From positions 81,579,945-81,643,944 of the forward strand of contig OY755243.1 of the NCBI GenBank assembly GCA_963576725.1: 64,000 bases of DNA, read 5' to 3'. Both the position numbers and the translations under genes were made by a program. Below the pieces are notes generated by a model. The model made no database searches. It saw only the letters and a list, made by a program, of their open reading frames with translations, and was not told the origin of the DNA. Positions 23,001 through 35,000 of the stretch are shown one piece after another. Positions within the stretch are counted from its first letter, which is position 1; the number at the start of each line of letters is the position of its first letter. The DNA is from Azorinus chamasolen (Eukaryota > Mollusca > Bivalvia > Cardiida > Solecurtidae).

Positions 23001-26000
23001 GAGATAGTGAAGTCCATTGTACCAGCCAGGAACTGTTTTGTGTTTTTTGAGGTTTCACCAGGCTCCTATCACCAGGTATGCAAGTAAAACCTTTTTAATG
23101 CTTTATTCCATAAATTATCCTTTCTAAGCCTTTGCAAACAGAGTAGACCCAGATCAGACAGCTCCTACCAGAACCGTCTGATCAGGGTCTGCTCTGTTTG
23201 CTTTTGAAATTCTACAGTTTCTGCCTTGGCCAAAATTCCTTGTGTCCATGTGCCATTGTAAAAAATAATCTAATCAATATTCATTGTCATGAATATTCAT
23301 GGAGTAAATGGTTAAGTGACCTCTCTATTAATCAGCATAGCTAGGGTCTTTAACCTTTTACCTGATCGAGACAGCTTTTAACGCCTTTACAAACAGAGAA
23401 TACCCAGATCAGATGGCCTCCCGGAAGAGCTATCTGATCAGGGTCTGCTCTGTTTGCATATGAAATAATATAGATCGTATTCTACAGTTTCTGCTATGGC
23501 CAAGAATTGTAAACTAGTGGTAGATTTTAAGGATTTCTTTCAGTCTATTGGCTCATGTGTAATGTATTTATGGTAAAATTTTACCAGTTGAGACTTTTAT
23601 ATTAATTTCATTGAAGCATTTTCTTTGAGATTTATTATAAATCTATTCTTCAATATTGAGCAAAACTAACTGTTCCTTTAACAAAACTAAAATTCATTTT
23701 AAAACTTTACAGCAAAAGTAGAACAAATGTATCATAAGCTGTTTTAACCCTTTCCTTCATATATAGTCATTGTCACACATTTGCAAACAGATTAGATCCA
23801 GATCAGACAGATCCTATTACAGCAGTGGGATAAGGGTCTGCTCTGTTTGCTGATGGAAAAATATAGATCTGATTCTACCATTTCTGCCAAGGTCAAACAT
23901 TCTTATGCTCATGTTTCAGTATAAACATTCAGCTAATAAATATTCATGATGTCCTTATTTCTTACATGCATATTGAACAGGGAAAGGGTTAACTCTTTAC
24001 TCCATGATTGACACTACATGTTATGAACATTAATTAACTAATTATCTTATACTGTCATATAAAATAATGAATACATAACTGTGCCAAACTGTACACAATC
24101 TGATCTAAGACATTCTGTAAACCAACAGCAGACTTTGATCAGATTGCTCCTACAGGAGCTGTCTGATCTGGGTCTATATTGTTTGCAAAGGTGTCACTGT
24201 GGAGTGAAGGATCAAATGGTAGTTTCCTTTTTTGTTGTTGCAGGTATCAGAGGTGTTGTCAGAAGACAAGATTCGCTGGTCTATTAGTGGATGGTTTCAT
24301 GGCCCACCCATACAACGACCTTCACCCTATCTGGAGGCCCCTAGATCACTGCACCCATATGCTGCTGTAGACGTAGGTGTTTAAATGCTTTTTCATGCTT
24401 TTGAAAATAGAATAGAACCAGAACAGATGGTCCCTGTAGGAGCCTGTAGGACTAGGAGCTATCTGATTAGGGTCTGCTCTGTTTGCTTTCTATACTTACA
24501 AAGGTGAAATCACCCTTGGCTCATATACCATTATAAAACTTCATCTAATAATTATTCATGGTGTCATTATTTCATGCATATTGAACAGGTAATGAGTTGA
24601 AAAAAATGTCATCCTTTATCATGCTAAAGATTAAAGTTTTACATAAAAAGTATTCGGCTCTAAATGACCATCAGTTTCGATGGGACGTAAAACATCAGTC
24701 ATTCATTTATTACATGAAAAGTAATCATAGTCTGCCAAAAATAGTGTTTGCTGTAAATACTGCTTTATTTCTCTTTAACCCTTTCCCTGTTCATTATTCA
24801 TGAAAAAATAATGACATCATGAATATTTATTAGCTAAATTTTTATAATGTAATCTTTTGAAGGTAATGTTTTATTTTGGCAAAAACTGTATAATCAGATC
24901 TGTTATGTCAAAAGCAAACAGAGCAGACCCTGGTCTCAGTTTTCTCTGCAAATGGTGAAAAGGAGTTTGTATGAAGGAAAGGGTTAAAATGGGGGGGGGC
25001 AGTTTGGACCCTAATAAGATGCTGAGTTACTCTGCATTTCATCTAAATCCAAACTGTTTGCATATGTAATCAATATACTCGCAGCTAAATGTAATGAGAT
25101 ATAAGATATTATCTACCTGCATTACCATGAGAATCTTTAACCCATTACCTCATAGGCTATTTTTAGATACAACCTCTTTGAATAAATCTACCCAAAAGGA
25201 GCATTAACTAGAGAAAAGGAAAATTTTAGAATTTTGTAGTTTGAAACCATTGTGATAGAACCTATAGGAGCAAATGCTCTACTTACCACAATGGTTTCAC
25301 AAAGTGACTTTTACAGAATCGTCAAAAGTCGTATGAGGGAAAGGGTTAAAGGCAGGTGGTATGCAGAACAAAAAGTAACCACCACTCTGTATTAAGCTAC
25401 CATCTGTCTTCACCCTTTACTTCACGAATAATCACAAAAGAAATCATGACTGTATGAAAATCATTAACTGAATTTTTTAACAGGCATTTAACTAGGGAAT
25501 TTTTCACCCAGGCAAAAACTGCAAAATCTTTTTTGTCAGTACATGTACATCTATTTCGTTTTCAGAATACAAGTTACAGACAACATTCGTTACATCGACT
25601 ATGTTCGTTCCCACTGAAAGTGTCATGTACTGAAACTGTTGTTGAAACGAACATTAAGGCTTTTTATGCTATTAGCGTATATGTCTGCATTTGCAAATGG
25701 TGTAGACCCAGATGACACAGCTCCTAGAGGAACTGTCTCATATGGGTCTGCACTATTTGTCATTCTAATTCAGTAGCTACAATTGATCCAACTCTAGAAT
25801 GATTCAGCTTATTGATATGCATTGTGGGTGGATTCACATTTGAATATTCAGCAAAAGAAGGGTAATATTTATGTTCAGGTAGTTTTGTTGAAATATTAAT
25901 GTCAGTATTATGAATGTTGTATTGAATGTCGTTATAACGAGAGTTCACTGAACGTTGAATTTCTCAACAAAAATGCAATCAATAAGTCAAACAGTTTCAA

Positions 26001-29000
26001 TCCTGATGAAAGGCAGAGTTGATCAGCATCTCCCGAGGATCCAAACTGTTTGCATAAGTGAGCACCAATTTGCCCATAACAGATTTAATGATTAACTATG
26101 GCATTCTACTGCAGAATTGGTGATAACTTTTGTAAGCAGTTTGGATCCAGATGAGATGTGGAGTAAATTGTCATCCCATCAGGATCCAAACTATTTGACA
26201 GTTTGTTAACCCTTTACTACAAAATGATGCCTTTTAAACACCTTTGCAAACAGAATAGACCCAGATCAGACAGCTCCTGTAGATGATGTCTGATCAAGGT
26301 CAACTCTGTTTGCCTCTGGACAATATAGATATGATTCTACAGTTTCTGCCATGGTCAAAATTTCCTGTGTTCATGTCATAAAATTATGCAATTATAAAAA
26401 ATAATCTAATAGGTATTCAGGATATAATTATTTCTTGCATGAATATTCATGGAGGTTAAAATAAATGGAAGAAAAATGTACTTTTAGAATTGAAGCATAT
26501 GCTCAGAGTGCAGAAGATTTGGATGCTTCTATTAGATACTGTTTTTGTTCTAGGATGATGTATTCTTTGACTGGATCAACCCAGTTTATCTAGGGATTGG
26601 TGCACAAGGCAGTATACAAGAGAAATTTGAAACAGATTCTGAAATAGAATTACAAGACTTCCTTCAGGTGGGTGACAATATAAATACAAGAGATTGAAAG
26701 GCCTGAGTAGCGCTAGGAGACAAGGGGCCTGTCTAACAAAAGATAGTTCTATAAATATTAATATCTAAAGTTTAACATCTGATGATAGTAACTACCAGTT
26801 GCAACTGTTGTATAATTTCTGTCATACAAAGTTAGTCTTAACGCATTCCCACATATTGATGCCTTTTAATGCCTCTGTAAAAGTCACTTTTTGAAACTAT
26901 TGTGATAAACAGAGCATTTGCTCCATAGGAGCAAATACTCTGTTTATCACAATGGTTTCAAAACTATAGAATTCTAAAACTTTTCCTTTTTATCTAGTAA
27001 ATGTTCGTTGCCATTAGATTTATTCAAAGAGGTTTGGTCTAAATATAGCCTATGAGGGAATGGGGTACATGATGTGCACTAGAATGTGTCGTGGTTTCAA
27101 CTATTCAATAGTAACAATTGTTTGTAAATTAGGATAAGTTTGGTCATACAATCTTTAGTAAGATGGGCCCAAGGTTTGGAGACACCCTGGCTGTCGATGA
27201 GGCAATAAAGTTTAGATTAGCTGTATATACAGTCAAATTATAAATAGTCTATCCATGTCTTTCGAACAATGTGATAATTTGTATAGGAGCTATGGTCCTG
27301 ATACATAAAGTCGTAAAACACAGAAATTTGAATGTGTTTAAGGGCCCAGCATTCAATATAATTACCTCATTTTTATACCCCCACAAACAAAATTTTTTGG
27401 GGGTATACTGGAGTCACCATGTCCGTCCGTCTGTTCGTCCGTACGGCTTGTCCGGATCATAACTTCCAAAGTATAAAAGCTATTGACTTCAAACTTCATA
27501 TACAGATAGAACACATTGACCAAAAGTGCAGTGTACAAGGTCAATAACTCTGTCTTCAGTATTTTTGGAGTTATTGCCCTTTATTATTTTTCTCAAAATC
27601 TGGCTTGTCCGGATCATAACTTTCAAAGTATAAAAGCTATTGACTTCAAACTTCATATACAGATAGATCACATTGACCACAAGTGCAGTGCACAAGGTCC
27701 ATAACTCTGTTTTCAGTAATTTTGGAGTTATTGCCCTTTGTTATTTTTGTCAGAATCTGGCTTGTTTTAACAAATAAAATTTTATCCGGAGCTTTTCTCC
27801 GTCATACCTCAACAGAACTTTTTAAAATTTTGCAGTATTGTTGAATGCCATCTGAGCTTCTGCACCTGCGATAAAGGTTTTAAATGAATTATCTCCCTTT
27901 TCGTAATTTAACAAATGAAAATTTAGCGGTCGGGAGCTTTATTTCTGTATTAACCCCATTTCTGTGTTAAATGCGCTAGTGGGGCATACATGTGATAACT
28001 ACCGGATTGTGCGGGAGACTACCGGATTTGAGCCCAACTCCCGCAAGTCCCGGCCGGGAGACGAAATCTCCCGATTTCTGAATAAAAATGATTTTTATTT
28101 TTTTCCCACCCCATTTTCTATCATTTTTTGTCAATAAGCGCTTGCCAGACGCCTCAAAGAACCAGTGTTGTTGACTTATTTACTGCCCTGTTTATCATGG
28201 CAGGCACAGCGCCGTATCCCTTTTGTAGTACGTCGCCATGTTGTCCCTTATCAAAGACCACCGCAGCATGCCCTAAATACCATGCTGAGTAATTGTGACC
28301 CCAGTAAAAGGGATTAAATGGTCAGCAAACTCAGCATGGTGTGTTATTTACCTTGGCATGTGTGTATTCCGTAACATAAACATTCGTGTATGCATATACG
28401 TCTCTGGTGTATTACACTGTCGTCATTACATGCTTTTTTCTTCAGGGTCAGGTTCTACTAAATTTCTGTTAAAGACAATCTTATTTTCTGAGACTAAACA
28501 TCTAAATAGTTACTTTATTAAATTAATTTAGGTTCTAAGTTTATAAATAGATGTCCACATGGCATAACTGTAATGAAATGGGCTTTTATCAGAAAAAATG
28601 GAACTCGAAATTGGTTGCCTCAAACCACAGATTTTTCGAACGGTGAAATGTGTCATTTCATAGAGGCAAACACGAACATTGTTTTCCACAGACATTTGGT
28701 AACATATTCATAAGAAATTGTGTATGTATTGAGTATAGAATATATGGATGTCAAATACAGAAAATTTGGTGAGATAGGAAGCACTTTTCAAACCAAAAAT
28801 GAAACTACAAAATGCAAAGATAGTGTACTAGTGTTTGGATAGTACCATATTTCGGACAGAAAGTGACAAATGTATTATGTTTATTTCAGAATATAAAATT
28901 CTGGATATATTGCATTACAAAAATGAATTAAAATAATAAAAACAATAATGTCAATAATAATATAATATAAGAATGAGAATAATATAAATAATGATAGTAA

Positions 29001-32000
29001 AAATAATAAACACATGTCTATCAATTGGCCAGTTAAAAGAATAATAATAAACACAAGTCCATTGGTCAGAATGGAATGGAATAGAAAGAAATTGTTATTA
29101 GAAGAGAGTATATGGAAATAGATAATAACACACACACAAAAAAAATAGAATAGAAAGGAATAGTGATTAGAATAGGTTATATGAGCACAGCTAGAATAGA
29201 TAATGGAATAGAATGGAATGAAAAAAAGGAATTAGAATAGACAAGGGAATGGGATGGAATAGAAAGGAATGGGAAATAGAGTAGATGTTGATGGATATAG
29301 AACAGAGAATAGTACAGAATAGAATAAGGAATAGGATATAAATAGAATTAATACAAACTAAATTACACAGATGTAATGTGCTAGATAGGCAAAAAAGTTC
29401 CAATGCCCTAGTAATTAAGATGGTTTGTCGCGCATAAAAGTGCTTTTATCATACCTCCCTCCTTTCAAACCAGGTGTGTGTGTGTGTGTGTGTGTGGGAG
29501 GGGGGGGGGGGGTGTCTTTTCTTGCAGATATTTATGTAATATAAATATAGGTCTCTGGTCTATTATACCAACAAATAACCATCCGCATAAATCTCCCTCT
29601 TTGACACCCAATCTCCCTCATTTGAAAAGCTAATCTCCCTCTTTGCCTCGAAAAAATTATCACATGTATGGTGGGGGTATTAATCACCTTTAGTTGTAGT
29701 TCTAGTTACATGTGAGTTTGAATATTGCAGTGTAATGATAAGCAAACAATACTTTTCACACCTTTGCTCTCTGTGCTCAATGATTGCTATTCAATTTTTG
29801 TTTTTTGTTTTTGTTTCAATATTTATCAATAAAAAGGTACATTATTTTATAAGAACTGCTGAATAAATTCAATACTAACACATACTCATTTGATCTCTTC
29901 TCTGTCTTTTACAGCCTGCAGCATATGAGGAACTATTGGCAGCCTTAAAATCAGAGGATGTGAAGTGGAGTAGAAGAGGTCCTCCAAACAAGAGGTAATT
30001 GTTCTCAGACTAAAAGTTAAATACAAATCAACCATGTCATCAGAGCTGCAGATAAGAGGCATACTAATCTAATAACCATTTCAATACTGATTTTCAGAGT
30101 GGAATAGCCCATCAGTGTTTAACTATAGAGTCCACTCAGCTTAAACTTGCTAGAGGATTTTGGATAAAAAAAAGTGCAGACCCTGATCTAGGAGTCCTCA
30201 TGATAGGGTTTGACAGAGAAATGTAGAAAATAGTGTACCTTGTTTTACTAAATACTCTTCTAGTAGTTCTTGTATTATCTGGACAGTTTTCTGGATATTT
30301 GAACATGATATTAACCCATTCCCACTTAGGCTACTTTTAGACCTAACTTCTTTCGTTAAATCTACCATAAATGAGCATTAATTCGAGAAAAGGAAATTTT
30401 CAGAATTGTGTAGTTTTGAAACCATTGTGATAAATAGAGCATTTGCTCCTGTGGAGCAAATGCTCTATTTATCACAATGGTTTCACAAAGTGACTTTTAC
30501 AGAAGCGTCAAGAGGCGTCAATATGCGGGAATGGGTTAACATGATATTAACTATTTACCTCATACATATTCATATTCATGTAAGAAATAACGACAACATG
30601 AATATTATTGTTTGAATTTTTATAGTGGATGTTTTGGCCATGGCAGAAACTGTATAGTCAGATCTGTATAATGCCTAAAACAAACAGAGCAGATCCTGAT
30701 CATGCAACTCTTTTTGAATCCATCTGATCTGGGTCTACTCTGTTTTGCAATGGTGTCATAAGGCATGTCTATCAGTTAAAGGGTTAATAAGATATCACTT
30801 TGTTGTGTTTTTCTTGCAGATGTTATGACCAGGCAGATTCGGATTCACTACCACCAGCCCTTAAAACATGTTTAGACCTGTTTAAATCAGACGCTATGTT
30901 TCTTATGTTGTCAAATTTTACTGGACTCAGTTTACATGAGCTGGCAGGAGTGAGTTCATGTTCTGAGAATGAAGACTCTGATAGTGAAAATGAAGGAACC
31001 CTAAATAATGCTGAATTGGAGACAGCATCTCAGAGTTGTTCTACAAGTTCTGCTGGTACGGAACAAACTTCTGGTGAATCAAGTAAAAGTGTTGATAACA
31101 CGGACGGAAATTCTGCTGACATATCTCAAAGTTCCACTCATGCAAATGATAAAGAAACAAAATCAAAAGGAAATACAGCTGATGCAAAAGGGAAAGGTAA
31201 GTGATCCATTTGTAGTATACTCAGTATTACAGTATTATAAAAAATCAGAAGCCCAGTTAAGAATAACCTTTATAGGTGTATTCACGCATCGGCCACGCGC
31301 TACTCTCGCCAACCTGACAACCGCCATTCCGCATGACTGTCTAGTACAAGTTATTGATGTGCATTCGATAGATTCAAAAGGCGTTTATTAACATGACATC
31401 CGGAAACAATCAAGTTATTCTATTTCTAACATGAAAAGACTTTGTAGCGTTAGCTTTTGTTTCAGTATGTGTAAGAAAGTCCACAAAATATAGCCATGTG
31501 TAAGGAGTGCGCACCAATATACAAATATTAGGCTCAATGAATAAAGAAGTGCATGTCGGATGACATGCAAGCGATTATGTAATCACACCTATAACTTCGA
31601 AAGCAACTTTGAGTGGTCAGTTTGATAACCATAGCGGGAAATGGCCAAAATGTCAGCTGCAACTGAATCCCTCACTAGAAAGAGTGTTAGAGCTAGGTCT
31701 TCCCTTCTAGACCCGCTATTTTATGCCAAATATCAGAAATTTGATTTTCAAAACATTGTTCCCATGCAAAGAATACTGTAGCATCTGCAACACTTTTTAT
31801 ACGCCCGAAGGGTCGTATTATGTTATGGTCTCCATCGTCTGGCCGTCTGGCTGGGTGTCCGTCCGTCCGTCTGTCTGTCTGTCCGTCCGTCCGTCCGTCC
31901 GTCCGTCCGTCCGTTAGCAAATTCGTGTCCTGGCTATAACTTACTCATTTTTTCTCCGATTTTCAAAATTCTTTCACACAAATGTTCAGTATCACTTGAA

Positions 32001-35000
32001 GGTGTGTCGCGTACAAAACCCAATTGTGAACTTTCAAGGTCAAGGTCACAAATAGGGCGTTAGCAATTTTCGTGTCCTTGCTAAAACTTACTCATCTTTT
32101 CACCAATTTTCAAAATTCTTTCACACGTATGTTCAGTATCACTTGAAGGTGTGTCGCGTACAAAACCCAATGGTGAACTTTCAAGGTCAAGGTCACAAAT
32201 AGGGCGTTAGCAATTCTGTCCGAATTCTGTCCGTCCGTCCGTTAGCAAATTCGTGTCCTGGCTATAACTTACTCATTTTTTCTCCGATTTTCAAAATTCT
32301 TTCACACAAATGTTCAGTATCACTTGAAGGTGTGTCGCGTACAAAACCCAATTGTGAACTTTCAAGGTCAAGGTCACAAATAGGGCGTTAGCAATTTTCG
32401 TGTCCTTGCTAAAACTTACTCATCTTTTCACCAATTTTCAAAATTCTTTCACACGTATGTTCAGTATCACTTGAAGGTGTGTCGCGTACAAAACCCAATG
32501 GTGAACTTTCAAGGTCAAGGTCACAAATAGGGCGTTAGCAATTCTGTCCGTCCGTCCGTTAGCAAATTCGTGTCCTGGCTATAACTTACTCATTTTTTCT
32601 CCGATTTTCAAAATTCTTTCACACAAATGTTCAGTATCACTTGAAGGTGTGTCGCGTACAAAACCCAATTGTGAACTTTCAAGGTCAAGGTCACAAATAG
32701 GGCGTTAGCAATTTTCGTGTCCTTGGTAAAACTTACTCATCTTTTCACCAATTTTCAAAATTCTTTCACACATATGTTCAGTATCACTTGAAGGTGTGTC
32801 GCGTACAAAACCCAATGGTGAACTTCCAAGGTCAAGGTCACAAATAGGGCGTTAGCAATTCTGTCCGTCCGTTAGCAAATTCGTGTCCTGGCTATAACTT
32901 ACTCATTTTTTCTCCGATTTTCAAAATTCTTTCACACAAATGTTCAGTATCACTTGAAGGTGTGTCGCGTACAAAACCCAATTGTGAACTTTCAAGGTCA
33001 AGGTCACAAATAGGGCGTTAGCAATTTTCGTGTCCTTGCTAAAACTTACTCATCTTTTCACCAATTTTCAAAATTCTTTCACACGTATGTTCAGTATCAC
33101 TTGAAGGTGTGTCGCGTACAAAACCCAATGGTGAACTTTCAAGGTCAAGGTCACAAATAGGGCGTTAGCAATTCTGTCCGTCCGTCCGTTAGCAAATTCG
33201 TGTCCTGGCTATAACTTACTCATTTTTTCTCCGATTTTCAAAATTCTTTCACACAAATGTTCAGTATCACTTGAAGGTGTGTCGCGTACAAAACCCAATT
33301 GTGAACTTTCAAGGTCAAGGTCACAAATAGGGCGTTAGCAATTTTCGTGTCCTTGGTAAAACTTACTCATCTTTTCACCAATTTTCAAAATTCTTTCACA
33401 CATATGTTCAGTATCACTTGAAGGTGTGTCGCGTACAAAACCCAATGGTGAACTTTCAAGGTCAAGGTCACAAATAGGGCGTTAGCAATTCTGTCCGTCC
33501 GTTAGCAAATTCGTGTCCTGGCTATAACTTACTCATTTTTTCTCCGATTTTCAAAATTCTTTCACACATATGTTCAGTATCACTTGAAGGTGTGTCGCGT
33601 ACAAAACCCAATTGTGAACTTTCAAGGTCAAGGTCACAAATAGGGCTTCAGTATCACTTGAAGGTGTGTTGCATACAAAACCCAATTGTGAACTTTCAAG
33701 GTCAAGGTCACAAATAGAGCGTTAGCAAATTTTGTGTCCGACAAATAAAAGATTACTATTACAATAAGCAGTTTTACTCTCCTTGCTATTGCCTTAGCCC
33801 TAATAGAGTCCTCATATGCGCAACTTCTGAAGGTTCACACATTGTGTAAATAGAACAGCCTTCGGGCGTATATTGCCCCGTCTCGCGGTGCTCTTGTTCT
33901 TTGCTGTGACCACACTTTAGAATAGTCTTTTCGAAATGATCTAAAGAGTGGTCACAATAAAAGGTTTGGTGGAGAACTGACAATTTTGGTACGAAGTGTA
34001 TATGTTATTATTATATGGAGTGACCTTGCCTTGAACTTAGATGTAATGGTTTCCTACTGTGAACTTGTGGTACAAAATTCTTCTACAGTATTCATTAGAT
34101 TTCAGTGAAAGTTTGTACAAATGGTAGATAAGTGCAACATACAGTAAAACCCCTCTAATGCGACCACTTAATGAATAAACATGGATGTCTTTATAAGCAG
34201 ATGGCTGCTCAATGCAGGACAAAAGTAATGCAGAAAGCTTTCTGCATTACTTTTGTCCTGCATTAAGCTGCCACCTGCATCTAGCACCCAGAATTATATG
34301 TCTTTTAGGTGGTCACATTAGTGGGGTTTTACTGTAATTCTTTTCAGTATCTAACAGTTCATACTGGAGTTATCTGCCCCTGGACTTGTACCATGTGTTG
34401 CTAGCCAATTCAGTTTGTGGAGTGAACTTCTAGTTTGCAACATAATTCATTGAAAGTTGATACACATGAACTCTGTGAAGAGTAGATGTGTATCACATAA
34501 TATTCTTCAGTATCTAAGATACAGGAGTTATCAGCCCATGTATTATTACCTTTAGCGATAGTTCTAGTTTTTCTTTGAAAAAGACCAGCTGATTATAAAC
34601 ACTTAATTGCCAATGTTGTGAACCTTCGTGTTTCTGTTATAAATCTATTTTTCTTTTCTTACTATAGATGAGAGTTGCACATCCAAATGTCGGAGCGAGA
34701 TACGACGCTGGACGGAGAAGTGTTACACACTTGTCCATGACACAGATACTGAAGGCTCAGAGTTTGCCCTGGACGCTGTGTTCTATATTGGATGCAAAGG
34801 TTTGTGTAGATTTTATTTTCAGATATACTTTAATTATCCTAAGTATCAGACAAACTGAGGCAGATAGTGCAGACCCAGATCAAGTGGCTTCTGAAGGAAC
34901 AGTTTACCAGGGTCTACACTATTTACTAGTTTCTCATTAACCGATTCTTTCAGAGTCTGTTTTTATACCAAACTTCTCTTTGAATAAATCTACTGAAAAG

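Larger units (their letters stand above)
27985..29670. mobile_element. Insertion with CATACATGTGATAA terminal repeats
   Basis: Bounded by CATACATGTGATAA (27985-27998) and its complement (29657-29670), lying inside the pearl-like element. Near both ends are ctccc/gggag motifs (gggagacgaaatctcccg at about 28056). The interior holds unassigned sequence, an AT/purine-rich stretch and a GT/poly-G tract. No coding region recognised. Confidence 0.5.
27371..29720 (+). mobile_element. Pearl-like element in OGFOD1 intron 8 with a nested insertion
   Basis: Inverted pair ATACCCCCAC (27375-27384) and GTGGGGGTAT (29671-29680). Two 120-bp core units (ggcttgtccggatcataactt...) follow a TCCG run. The 3' end reads cctttagttgtagttctagtt, a form also seen at about 34,550 and, reversed, at about 51,870. 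Confidence 0.65.

Noticed and set aside
28881..29403. Two hydrophobic ORFs on the minus strand, apparent membrane proteins
   Set aside because: Leu/Ile/Phe/Ser richness follows from the purine-rich low-complexity sequence; no family resemblance.
31723..31917. Overlapping ORFs of about 65-75 codons on both strands
   Set aside because: They come from the TCCG/TCTG microsatellite, which lacks stops in several frames.
31913..33735. CRISPR-like or centromeric satellite array
   Set aside because: No unique spacers between repeats, and the array is one part of an intronic pearl-like element with its own ends.
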